A stretch of DNA of 64,000 bases, taken from assembly GCF_963668475.1 (NCBI RefSeq), contig NZ_OY764544.1, positions 1,488,001-1,552,000 of the forward strand, in the 5' to 3' direction. Below, piece by piece: positions 55,382-63,054 of this stretch (position 1 is its first letter; every line of letters starts with the position of its first letter). This DNA comes from an uncultured Methanospirillum sp. Lineage in GTDB: Archaea > Halobacteriota > Methanomicrobia > Methanomicrobiales > Methanospirillaceae. The notes below the pieces were generated by a model. The model searched no databases. It was not told the origin of the DNA and was given only the letters and a program-made list of their open reading frames with translations. The translations under genes were made by a program, and so were the position numbers.

Positions 55382-56629
55382 ATGACAGAAGAGTATACAA
55401 TAGCTGCGGGATTAGACATCCATAAGCGATTTATCATCGCTACAGTACTCCATACTAATGGTGTCAAATTCCAACAGCGATTTGAAAGAACAATGCAAAG
55501 GCTACTTGCATTGAAAGATTGGGTCTTTGCAAATAAATGCCAAGTGGTTGCATGTGAATCTACAAGTGACTACAGGGTACAGATTTATGATCTATTATGC
55601 GATTATTTGGAATTTATTGTTGGTAATCCTCATGATATGAAGGTTTTATCCCATAAAAAAACGGATAAAATTGATTCGGAAATGATAGCGCTTTTAGCGC
55701 TAAAGGGGATGATTAAGCCTTCTCGAGTATTTTTACGCATACATCGTGACTTTAGAAAGATTGTTCGTCTCCGGCATTTTCTTGTTCGTAAGCGTACTGA
55801 CATAAAAAATCGGGTTCACAGCATCCTTGACAGTGAACTATTCCAATTATCCAATGTTCTTACCGACATTTTTGGCAAATCCGGAGTCAAGATCATGCAA
55901 GGCATCCTTGATGGGAAATCTCCAGACGAGGTAATTCTATCTATCCATGCACGCGTGAGGGATAGGAAAGAAGAAGAGATTCGAACACTTCTGGAACAAA
56001 ATCTCTCATTGTATGCATTGATACAGTTGAGGCACTGTCTTCGGGTTATGAAGCAATTGGATGACGAAATAGAACATCTTACACGAACCGCTTCTCAGTA
56101 CGCCATGGATAAATATCCACGGGAATTTGAAATCCTGTATTCGGTTCCTGGTATCGGAGAGATCGCAGCGTTTACAATACTTGCGGAAGTTGGTGACTTT
56201 AAAGATTTTCAATCCGGAGATAAGTTAGCAAGTTGGGCAGGAATTGTTCCAAGAGTCTATCAGTCTGCAGACCATAAGTCAAAACGATCAATCACCAAAC
56301 GAGGTTCACGATTACTCAGGTGGATTTTAATTCAAGTAGCTCATGCAGCGGCAAAAAAATCGGGGAGTGTTTTCGCTGATTTCTATATTGCTAAGAAGGA
56401 CCTTATTGGAAAAGGGAAAACTGCAGTGGCTCTTGCAAGAAAAATTATCACTGTTGTATGGCACCTCATCGTAAACAACGAGGTTTATGAAGATAAATAC
56501 TCCAGACCAAAGAAACCACTTTCAGTAAAAACCGTTAAAATTCCCGTCTCATACACGATAGAAGAGGCTATTAAATTATTTTCTGAAGCTGTTCAGGCAA
56601 TTAAGAAACCCGATCCTGATCTGATATAA
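55382..56629 (+). CDS. IS110-family transposase (DEDD recombinase)
   Basis: The 415-aa protein has the RuvC-like N-terminal domain 'AAGLDIHKRFIIATVLH', 'VACESTSDYRVQIYDLL' and 'HKKTDKIDSEMIALLALKG'. The C-terminal Transposase_20 domain has 'LYSVPGIGEIAAFTILAEVG', 'FQSGDKLASWAGIVPRVYQS', then 'SITKRGSRLLRWILIQVAHA', with the conserved Ser in the last third. It appears full-length and intact. It would act with the RNA encoded just upstream. Its stop overlaps the end of the interrupted IS1634-like frame on the other strand. Confidence 0.95.
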   Translation: MTEEYTIAAGLDIHKRFIIATVLHTNGVKFQQRFERTMQRLLALKDWVFANKCQVVACESTSDYRVQIYDLLCDYLEFIVGNPHDMKVLSHKKTDKIDSEMIALLALKGMIKPSRVFLRIHRDFRKIVRLRHFLVRKRTDIKNRVHSILDSELFQLSNVLTDIFGKSGVKIMQGILDGKSPDEVILSIHARVRDRKEEEIRTLLEQNLSLYALIQLRHCLRVMKQLDDEIEHLTRTASQYAMDKYPREFEILYSVPGIGEIAAFTILAEVGDFKDFQSGDKLASWAGIVPRVYQSADHKSKRSITKRGSRLLRWILIQVAHAAAKKSGSVFADFYIAKKDLIGKGKTAVALARKIITVVWHLIVNNEVYEDKYSRPKKPLSVKTVKIPVSYTIEEAIKLFSEAVQAIKKPDPDLI

Positions 56630-57388
56630 GGAGGTTGATCCCCCCTTCGCATGTGGCTTTTTCATGCAAAAGAGGAATTCCATGCTGGTTAGTAACCAGG
56701 GAAATAATGAACTGTTTTAAATCATTACGATGATCTTTCGAACGACCCCGAACGATCTGAATCAAGCGGGTATTGAAAGCACGATCATATTCACCGGTAA
56801 CGTTGATGGTGGTTGTGTCATAGTGAAGTCGATGAGTTCCGAATTGAATCTGGTTCATGATATGAAGTACAATCCCGGTAAATAACCGTGTTGGACCATA
56901 ACTCGCAATGGACTCGAAACAGTCTCCAAAAAGATATTGATTGAGATCCTCTGGCTCAATTCCTTCTCCTATAAGACGTTCGGTAGCGAGATCTTCAAAA
57001 TATTCAGGCATGAGAAAAAGACGACGCTCATTAAATCCTAATCCATTCAGGATAAGCGCTTTTGTTGCTGTTCCACGGCTGACTTTGTGCTGACGCTTCT
57101 TTGGAAGAACACTATCAATATATTGTGGAATTCCAAGCGAGTCCATTATTCCAGCAACGATACCTAAATGAGCGATAGTTACATTGGAGCCAGCAACGAT
57201 AGTCATTCCTGAAAAGAATAATACAACGTACTCAGATTTAAATGTTTGTACTAATTATTCAATTCGTTGTACTAATTGCCGCCGACTGTCTGTGACAGAA
57301 TATGATTGAAGAATTTCATTTCTTTCTTCAGTATCTCTAATACCTGCGTTCATATTTGAATAAACAACAACGGAACGAACTTTTCCAA

Positions 57389-59112
57389 CCGACATTCCGC
57401 AGATCTTCGCAACTTCTTTAATTATATAAAAAGGTAAATTATTTATCTAAGTACGTCGATCACTGTATATTCAATGGATTTTGATGATATCTTCGTTTCA
57501 GGTTCAGATAGAACAATCGGTCATTTAGGACTGGTTGCTGGATGTTATGATTCATTAAAAATTAGTGAGATCGTAGACAATCTCATCCCTAAAAATGGAC
57601 AACATAAACTCACTCATGGTGATGCCCTTAAAGGAATGGTAATCAATGGCCTCGGATATATTGAACGCCGTCTTTATCTTTTTCCAGGTTTTTTTACAGA
57701 CATTGCCGTTGAACGACTATTTCACCAAGATGTGTGTGAAACCAACTTCAATGATGATGTAATTGGTCGAACTCTTGATGCAATACATGCATACGGTGAA
57801 ACAGAACTCTTCAATCAGATCATTCTCCCTTCGCTGGAAAATGAAGAGTTCTCAATCCATCTTGTTAATGCCGATACAACAAATTTCAGTGTGTATGGCG
57901 AGTATGATGGAGAAAGCCAAAGTCAGGAAATCTCAATAACTCATGGTCATCCCAAGGATGGCCGTTGGGATCTGAAACGGTTTTCTCTGGGAATGGCAAC
58001 AAATCAATATGGCATCCCCCTCATGCTTCAAACCTTTTCAGGGAACGAATCTGACAAGAAAGCATTACTTGAAATAATCAATAAGGTCCGTATGAATCTA
58101 AATACCGGTGACAAAGTGATTCACGTGGCGGATGCTGCATTTTATACTGAAGACAATATCCAGACATTAGGTCTTCACACATTCTGGGTAAGCAGAGTTC
58201 CAATGACGATATCTGAAGCGATAGTTCTGAGGAATACGTCGGAACTCTTCATCCCATGTAAGGATGAGCGATACTCATGGTTTACTGCAAAATTTGAATA
58301 TGCAGGAATACCCCAGAACTGGACCGTATTTCATTCAAATGAACAACAAAAGAAGAAAGAACCTGATTTCCAGAAGAGAATCCTGATTGAATTTGAGAAG
58401 ACAAAAAAATCGCTCAAACACTTATGTTCTCAAAGATTTGCTTGTGAACCAGATGCAAAAATGGTTGCAGAAGAATGGATACAGAACCATCCTAAAGTAA
58501 TTTTCAGTTCATTCACGATTGACCAGGTCAGAGAGCGATTAGAGAAAAAACGGGGAAGACCTAAGAAAGATGAACAGCTTGTGACAAAGTTCATTGTTAA
58601 CGCAGAAATATCTCTCAACCAGGTACTTATCGAACAAGAACGATCAATCCTTGGAAGGTTTATTCTTGCGACGAATGATCTGGATTTGGATCCTGATACA
58701 ACTTTGAGTTATTATAAAGGACAATCACAGGTGGAGAAGGGATTCAGGTTCCTGAAAGATAAAACATTCAGGGTTTCAGACGTGTTTTTGAAGAATATTG
58801 GAAGAATTCAGGCGTTGGCAATGGTAATGGTTCTCTGCCTTTATGTCTACGCTGTTGCTGAATACAGACTGAGAAAAGGGCTGAGAGAAGCAAACGAAAG
58901 CATACCTGATCAGACGGGAAAGCCAACACAAAAACCAACGATGAGATGGATATTTTTCCTTTTCAGAAGGGTAAAAGAAATATCACTTCGAATCGAGGGA
59001 ATGGTAGTCACGAAAGTTTTGAATCTTAATGACATCCTCATAAAAATTATTAGGTTCTTGGGGCCGCATTGTGAAAAATATTATTCGTTATGAGATCTCT
59101 GCGGAATGTCGG
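57389..59112 (+). mobile_element. IS1634-like insertion sequence 2 (intact)
   Basis: A 1,724-bp element with inverted repeats beginning CCGACATTCCGCAGA at both ends (57389-57403 and the complement at 59098-59112). It is flanked by a perfect 6-bp target duplication TTCCAA at 57383-57388 and 59113-59118. It lies in the same broken transposase gene as element 1, in the opposite direction. One complete transposase gene is present. Confidence 0.93.
57474..59093 (+). CDS. IS1634-family transposase
   Basis: The 539-aa protein has a DUF4277-type N terminus ('TIGHLGLVAGCYDSLKISEI', 'GDALKGMVINGLGYIERRLY') and a DDE domain. The latter has 'LVNADTTNFSVYGEYDG' (first Asp), 'HVADAAFYTEDNIQTLG' (second Asp) and 'YYKGQSQVEKGFRFLKDKTF' (Glu). 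It is about 45-50% alike by eye to the split transposase in element 1. It is full-length without frame damage, so it may still be active. Confidence 0.93.
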   Translation: MDFDDIFVSGSDRTIGHLGLVAGCYDSLKISEIVDNLIPKNGQHKLTHGDALKGMVINGLGYIERRLYLFPGFFTDIAVERLFHQDVCETNFNDDVIGRTLDAIHAYGETELFNQIILPSLENEEFSIHLVNADTTNFSVYGEYDGESQSQEISITHGHPKDGRWDLKRFSLGMATNQYGIPLMLQTFSGNESDKKALLEIINKVRMNLNTGDKVIHVADAAFYTEDNIQTLGLHTFWVSRVPMTISEAIVLRNTSELFIPCKDERYSWFTAKFEYAGIPQNWTVFHSNEQQKKKEPDFQKRILIEFEKTKKSLKHLCSQRFACEPDAKMVAEEWIQNHPKVIFSSFTIDQVRERLEKKRGRPKKDEQLVTKFIVNAEISLNQVLIEQERSILGRFILATNDLDLDPDTTLSYYKGQSQVEKGFRFLKDKTFRVSDVFLKNIGRIQALAMVMVLCLYVYAVAEYRLRKGLREANESIPDQTGKPTQKPTMRWIFFLFRRVKEISLRIEGMVVTKVLNLNDILIKIIRFLGPHCEKYYSL

Positions 59113-59215
59113 TTCCAAAAACACGAGAACGAATTTTTTTAGCGTATATATGCCCGCATTCGAAATTTTTTATTTTATATTGTGGAGTATTGGGGATACT
59201 AGTACCCCTCGCCAC

Positions 59216-59890
59216 TTAAATTTGTGGATAAAGGTGACGTAGTTTAATTCTTGCATCTTCTGATTTGAACTGCCAGTTTACTGACTTCTGATTTTCATTT
59301 CTGTTCTTCTGCCAAAATTTAATTTCATTCTTTAACGAAATGGGATCCCCGATTCTTCTGTTTAAACATTGCATGGTCATAACACTCAACTCAATTTCTG
59401 CAATATTTAACCATGAACCGTGTTTTGGTGTGTGATGAATCTCTAATCGTTTGGAAAGTTTCAGTGCTTCTTTAGGGGTAAATGTTGCATATAAAGCACC
59501 TATCGTATGTGTATTCAAATTATCACAGATCAAAATAATTTTCGATGCAGATGGGTAATCCTCAATCAATATCGTTCGGATTTCCTCAGCCCAATCTTGT
59601 TTAGTTTTCTTTTCCCTTACAACAGCTTTCCGCCAACCTTTCAATGGTTCAGTGAAAATAAAGATATTTGACGTACCATTTCTCTGATATTCATAGTCAA
59701 ACCGCTCAGGATGAGATGGTGAAAGAGGAATTGAAGGTCTGGTATCAGAAATAAATTGAATTGGTTTCTCATCCATGCAAACAACAGGGATATTTGGATT
59801 ATATGGAAGGTGATATATTTCAAGGATATCTTCCATGTGAGCAACAAATTCAGCGTTCTGTTGAGGAGGGATTACCCAGCATTTTTTCAA
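59216..59890 (-). CDS. IS630-type transposase, DDE half (frame B), copy 2
   Basis: A 224-codon frame with 'VVCMDEKPIQFISDTRPSI', 'ILICDNLNTHTIGALYATF' and 'HGSWLNIAEIELSVMTMQCL', the DDE residues of the family, ending 'RIKLRHLYPQI'. The frame is open upstream of its first Met to 'NELKPHLKKCWVIPP' and overlaps the end of frame A, which it joins through the seven-A run. Independent initiation at Met is possible, but family practice suggests a fused protein. Confidence 0.9.
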   Translation of the reverse strand: MKKCWVIPPQQNAEFVAHMEDILEIYHLPYNPNIPVVCMDEKPIQFISDTRPSIPLSPSHPERFDYEYQRNGTSNIFIFTEPLKGWRKAVVREKKTKQDWAEEIRTILIEDYPSASKIILICDNLNTHTIGALYATFTPKEALKLSKRLEIHHTPKHGSWLNIAEIELSVMTMQCLNRRIGDPISLKNEIKFWQKNRNENQKSVNWQFKSEDARIKLRHLYPQI

Positions 59891-60341
59891 ATGAGGTTTG
59901 AGTTCGTTTTTTTAAGGCTCTTTCAACAGTTTTTGGAGAGATTGTTTCAACGATCTCTAATTCTACCATACGCTCGGAAAGGAGTTTAAACGTCCATCGA
60001 GTATAACCAGTGGGAGGTTGACTGCAGGCTATTGCAATTAATTGAGCTTCTTTCTGTCCATCTAAAATTGGTTCATTCGGTGGTTCTTCACGGAATTTCC
60101 TATCCAATGCAGCTTTTAGACCCTGTTCATGATATCTTTTTCTTACATTAAACACGGTTTGAGGATGACATTTAATAAATTCAGCGCTTTTCCAATCTGG
60201 TAAATTAGGGCCGTTCTTGTCAGCATTTAATAGAATTTGGGCATGTTTTATTCGATAGGCAGGGGATATACCCTTATTTACTACTGATAGTAATTCTTCT
60301 CGTTCAAAATCAGGAAGATAAATTGAATATTTTCTAAACAT
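59850..60341 (-). CDS. IS630-type transposase, N-terminal half (frame A), copy 2
   Basis: A 163-aa helix-turn-helix half, 'MFRKYSIYLPDFEREELLSV' to 'VERALKKRTQTSFEK'. In the expected full protein 'VERALKKNELKPHLKKCW' would follow, which needs a +1 shift (or loss of one A in the transcript) at the A7 run. It is the same arrangement as copy 1. Confidence 0.9.
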   Translation of the reverse strand: MFRKYSIYLPDFEREELLSVVNKGISPAYRIKHAQILLNADKNGPNLPDWKSAEFIKCHPQTVFNVRKRYHEQGLKAALDRKFREEPPNEPILDGQKEAQLIAIACSQPPTGYTRWTFKLLSERMVELEIVETISPKTVERALKKRTQTSFEKMLGNPSSTER

Positions 60342-60416
60342 TAAATTTTATAGTACGTACTTTTATAAAGTACTTTTGGCACATTTATTTATAGAATAAA
60401 GTGGCGAGGGGCACTA

Positions 60417-61651
60417 GTGCAGCGATTTCAAATTAACATAACTATGTCAAAATAACACCCGAGGGGTTAGGATCCATCTTGTATGACCACTTGAATATTA
60501 CAGGTTCTTGGTTTAAACTATCAATATAGTTAGATAACCGTAGGATGATTTCTTCCTTCGATTTCACTCTTATTCCCCTTAATACTGATCGAGAGGTCTT
60601 ACTAAAAAAGGATTCAATAATGTTTAGCCAAGAAGCGTGTTTAGGAGTAAAAATAAATTCAAAGCGATTGGGGACTGATTTAAGATACTCTATGGTTTGT
60701 GCGGAAGAATGAACCTTTAAGTTATCTAATATAACTTTAATTTTGACCGTTTTGGGATATTGACTGTCTATTTTTCTTAAAAACTCAACAAATTCAGCAC
60801 TATTATTTTTTTCCGAAATCCGATAATGAACAAATCCAGTAACTAAGTCTATTGCTGCTTTTAGGCAAACAGTTCCTTTCCGAATGTATTCATAATCTCG
60901 AAAAATGTATGGATATTGACCCGAAACCGGCATTAAATCGGGATACTTGTTATCGAGAACTTGAATTCCACTTTTTTCATCAAATGATATAATGAAGGTT
61001 TCTGGATCTTTGCCCTCTTTTTCTAGAATTTTGAGGATGTTAGCTTCTTGATATGTATGGAGTAATGTTGCTGCTTTTTCCTTAAATTCTGGATCAGACT
61101 TCTGAATATAAGATCGAATTTTGAACGGTCTTATTACGCTTGCATTGCAAATTTTCGATATCGTCCCTTGAGAAATTTTGGCTACTTCGGGATAACCCTC
61201 CTCATCTGCATGCTCCTGTATGTATTTTTGAAGAAGTCTTTGTGTCCATAATTCATGAGGAAACCCAAAATCTAATGGTTTTCTACAATATAATCCAATG
61301 ATCCAGGTTTTAGCTTCAACTGATATGACTTTGTTTTTTCCCTTTCCTGGTAAATCATATAGCCTATCATGAATCCCAATGCATATTACTCGTTTGATTG
61401 TCCTCATTACTACGTGCCGAGATATTCCTAATTGGCGTGCAATACATGAATCCGATACTCCTTGATTAGATAAGAGAATTATCTTAGCACGCTCAGAAAT
61501 AGCCTTTTTAGATGTTCTTGATTTAGCTATTTTGTTTAAATATTCAAAATCATCGTCAGTTAATAAAATAGGTTTTCTTGATGAAACAAAAGGCATAATA
61601 TATTTTGAACTTCTATCTTATCATTGTTATATTTAATTGGAATCTCTGCAC
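60417..61651 (-). mobile_element. Second type of IS630-family insertion sequence (intact)
   Basis: A 1,235-bp element between TA dinucleotides (60415-60416 and 61652-61653). The ends match as inverted repeats: GTGCAGCGATTTCAAATTAA at left, and reversed at right GTGCAGAGATTCCAATTAA, with a few differences. It is unrelated in its ends and transposase text to the smaller IS630-type element abutting on its left. One full-length transposase gene is present. Confidence 0.92.
60442..61596 (-). CDS. IS630-family transposase, single frame
   Basis: The 384-aa protein has N-terminal helix-turn-helix domains ('ISERAKIILLSNQGVSDSCI', 'RQLGISRHVVMRTIKRV') and a DDE domain. The latter has 'FIISFDEKSGIQVLD' (Asp), 'VILDNLKVHSSAQTIEYL' (Asp) and 'HASWLNIIESFFSKTSR' (Glu). 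It is intact and needs no frameshift, unlike the other IS630-type elements here. Confidence 0.94.
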   Translation of the reverse strand: MPFVSSRKPILLTDDDFEYLNKIAKSRTSKKAISERAKIILLSNQGVSDSCIARQLGISRHVVMRTIKRVICIGIHDRLYDLPGKGKNKVISVEAKTWIIGLYCRKPLDFGFPHELWTQRLLQKYIQEHADEEGYPEVAKISQGTISKICNASVIRPFKIRSYIQKSDPEFKEKAATLLHTYQEANILKILEKEGKDPETFIISFDEKSGIQVLDNKYPDLMPVSGQYPYIFRDYEYIRKGTVCLKAAIDLVTGFVHYRISEKNNSAEFVEFLRKIDSQYPKTVKIKVILDNLKVHSSAQTIEYLKSVPNRFEFIFTPKHASWLNIIESFFSKTSRSVLRGIRVKSKEEIILRLSNYIDSLNQEPVIFKWSYKMDPNPSGVILT

Positions 61652-61653
61652 TA

Positions 61654-61856
61654 GAAATGAATCCATATCTTGACCGTGAGTATTTTATTTCCCACATGGA
61701 TAGAATACGTCAAAGAACTCCAGATGTTCAAGTGAAATTAACCTACTTTCCTACCTGCCGCCCGAAATTCGGGTTGTAAGGTGTTTGAGCCGTATGAATC
61801 AAAAGGTCCACGTACGGTTCTTATAAGGGGGAAAATGAGTAATCATTTCTCCTTAC
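61654..61856 (+). mobile_element. 3' end of a group II intron (domains V and VI)
   Basis: Domain V spans 61787-61820, 34 bases. GAGCCGTA pairs with TACGGTTC (one G-U), giving the AGC triad. A two-base CG bulge lies at 61811-61812, and an upper stem (with one A-C mismatch) closes an AAAA tetraloop. Domain VI follows (61821-61856), a stem of GGGGGAAAATGA with TCATTTCTCC, ending in AC, the usual 3' terminus. Just upstream a plus-strand frame reads 'NPYLDREYFISHMDRIRQRT' to a TAA at 61778-61780, perhaps the last codons of the intron's protein. The rest of the intron is absent. Confidence 0.78.
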
Positions 61857-61932
61857 TCGACTCCATCACTGGGGCATTTGAAAATGGAGTATATCTTATG
61901 ACTAATTATGTCGTTTTGTATTGAGATCAAAA

Positions 61933-63012
61933 TCACAACAATTTAGTTTTTAAACATTCAACAATTCTTTCACCAGCTTTCCCATCTCCATATGGATTAG
62001 ACCATTCATATTTTTTTTCGAGCATCGCACAAAAGCATCTAATTATTGAATCTGGCTCTGTTCCTGCCAGAATATTAGATCCAACTTCAATAGTTTCCGG
62101 ACGCTCCGTGTTTTCACGAATTGTTACACAAGGAACTCCTAGAATACAGGCCTCTTCTTGAACCCCTCCTGAATCGGTAAGTATTATTTTTGCATTAAAT
62201 TCAAGGTTGAGGAACTCTAGGTAGCCCACAGGATTAATAAGGAGAATATTACCAAAAGAAATTTTTTCTTGCTCAATCATTCTTTTGGTACGTGGGTGAA
62301 CAGGCAATATCACAGGGTATTTATAATCATTAATTATTGAAGTCAATCCTTGGAAAATCTTTTTTAACCGACTTACTGAATCAACATTTTCTGCTCGATG
62401 GAGGGTAACAAGAACATACTGCTTCGGACTTAATGAATAAATATTCATTTGAGAATATTGTGAGTTAGCAATCGATAGATTATAATTAACGGAATCTACT
62501 ATCGTGTTCCCCACTGAAAAAATTTTATCCTTTTGGATACCCTCACTTATGAGATTGTTCTGTGCACAAATCGTTGGAGTAAACAGATAATTAGACAAAT
62601 GATCTGTAACAATTCGGTTTATTTCTTCTGGCATCGTTCTATCGTTACTTCTCAGACCAGCTTCAATATGTCCAATGGGGATGTGTAGTTTCACTGCTGC
62701 TAGGGCACCTCCCAGAACAGTGTTTGTGTCACCTTGAACTAAAACTATGCTCGGATGTTCACGGGAAATGATTTCTTCAACACCGATTAGAATTTTGGCA
62801 GTCTGCACGGCATGAGATCCCGAACCAATATTAAGATTAAATGTGGGATTTGGGAGCATTAATTGTTTGAAGAAAAGAGAGTCCATTTCATAACTGTAAT
62901 GCTGCCCTGTATGCAGAATAAAAAATGGAATGGACAATTTCTCACAATAACGAATTATTGGAGACATTTTTATTATTTCGGGTCTTGTTCCAAGGATAAT
63001 ACCAATCTTCAT
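61933..63012 (-). CDS. wecB: UDP-N-acetylglucosamine 2-epimerase (non-hydrolysing)
   Basis: The 359-aa protein has the full family pattern: 'GTRPEIIKMSPIIRY' at the start, 'HTGQHYSYEMDSLFF', 'VLVQGDTNTVLGGALAA', 'GHIEAGLRSNDRTMPEEINR' and 'VTLHRAENVDS'. It ends with 'ILTDSGGVQEEACILGVPCV' and 'ENTERPETIEVGSNIL'. It turns UDP-GlcNAc into UDP-ManNAc for surface glycans. It lies on the right of the mobile-element nest, transcribed leftward with the unknown gene at 63055, within AT-rich DNA. It may once have been contiguous with the polysaccharide genes at 46.7-53.4 kb. Confidence 0.96.
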   Translation of the reverse strand: MKIGIILGTRPEIIKMSPIIRYCEKLSIPFFILHTGQHYSYEMDSLFFKQLMLPNPTFNLNIGSGSHAVQTAKILIGVEEIISREHPSIVLVQGDTNTVLGGALAAVKLHIPIGHIEAGLRSNDRTMPEEINRIVTDHLSNYLFTPTICAQNNLISEGIQKDKIFSVGNTIVDSVNYNLSIANSQYSQMNIYSLSPKQYVLVTLHRAENVDSVSRLKKIFQGLTSIINDYKYPVILPVHPRTKRMIEQEKISFGNILLINPVGYLEFLNLEFNAKIILTDSGGVQEEACILGVPCVTIRENTERPETIEVGSNILAGTEPDSIIRCFCAMLEKKYEWSNPYGDGKAGERIVECLKTKLL

Positions 63013-63054
63013 ATTCTAATCATTCCATGTTTTTTTTGGGGGGAGGTAAACCAG

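Larger units (their letters stand above)
55155..56670 (+). mobile_element. IS110-family insertion sequence inside an IS1634-like transposase gene
   Basis: Borders come from comparing the interrupted gene with its intact relative. The left break is after 'GGTTCCATAAAA' (55142-55154) and the right break before 'AAAAGAGGAATTCC' (from 56668). A run of A's at both edges makes the exact ends uncertain by about four bases. There are no terminal inverted repeats, as expected for IS110. The transposase has about 227 bases of non-coding DNA upstream and only about 40 downstream, the layout of IS110-group elements whose left end encodes a bridge RNA. Confidence 0.88.
54104..57206 (-). pseudogene. IS1634-like transposase split by the IS110 element
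   Basis: The N-terminal half (57206 to about 56672) reads 'VTIAHLGIVAGIMDSLGIPQ', the DUF4277-type start, through 'LHYDTTTINVTGEYD' to 'NQHGIPL'. The C-terminal half (about 55154 to 54104) resumes 'FMEPLSGNISDKK' and has 'VYHMADSAFYSAESI', 'LASNDNTIDPEVMLTYYKEQ' and 'VERGFRFIKDKSFHASEVYL'. The intact relative at 57474 has 'GIPLMLQTFSGNESDKK' at the joint, so the break point is exact to a few bases. The gene cannot be expressed whole. Confidence 0.9.
54065..57292 (-). mobile_element. IS1634-like insertion sequence 1, interrupted by an IS110 element
   Basis: Ends are inverted repeats CAGACACTCGGCGG (54065-54078) and CCGCCGACTGTCTG (57279-57292). They are flanked by a perfect 6-bp target duplication TGACAG at 54059-54064 and 57293-57298. 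It carries one leftward transposase gene whose N-terminal half is at right (to 57206) and C-terminal half at left (from 54104), separated by the IS110 element. Removing that element leaves an element of about 1.7 kb, the size of its relative at 57389-59112. Confidence 0.92.
59202..60414 (-). mobile_element. IS630-family insertion sequence, copy 2
   Basis: A 1,213-bp element between TA dinucleotides (59200-59201 and 60415-60416). The ends are GTACCCCTCGCCACTT and, reversed, GTGCCCCTCGCCACTT. It is nearly the same as copy 1 (43362-44573) but one base longer, keeping the 3' frame intact. The transposase lies in two overlapping frames joined at an A7 tract. Its right-hand TA is shared with the next IS630-type element, so the two abut. 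Confidence 0.93.
53466..61700 (-). pseudogene. Old IS4/IS1634-like transposase gene shattered by four later insertions
   Basis: Pieces read leftward in one frame once later elements and one copy of each target duplication are removed. The pieces are about 61654-61700 (uncertain edge, 'RSRYGFISS'), 59119-59201 ('PQYKIKNFECGHIYAKKIRS'), 57299-57388 ('GKVRSVVVYSNMNAGIRDTE') and 53466-54064 ('ADGKYGILSTDDNLDAKEVV', 'FVEKRFQKMKSGHELMPVRH'). The last piece is the C-terminal DDE region of an IS4/IS1634-type transposase and ends in a TAG at 53466-53468. The N-terminal part is missing, and the right edge lies near the group II intron remnant. The joined frame crosses the junctions at 54064/57299, 57388/59119 and the TA at 59201 without a stop. 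Confidence 0.8.

Noticed and set aside
57383..57420. Minus-strand frame reading 'KEVAKICGMSVGKVRS' as part of a regulator
   Set aside because: Most of it is the inverted repeat of IS1634-like element 2 read as protein; the real frame crosses the element boundary.
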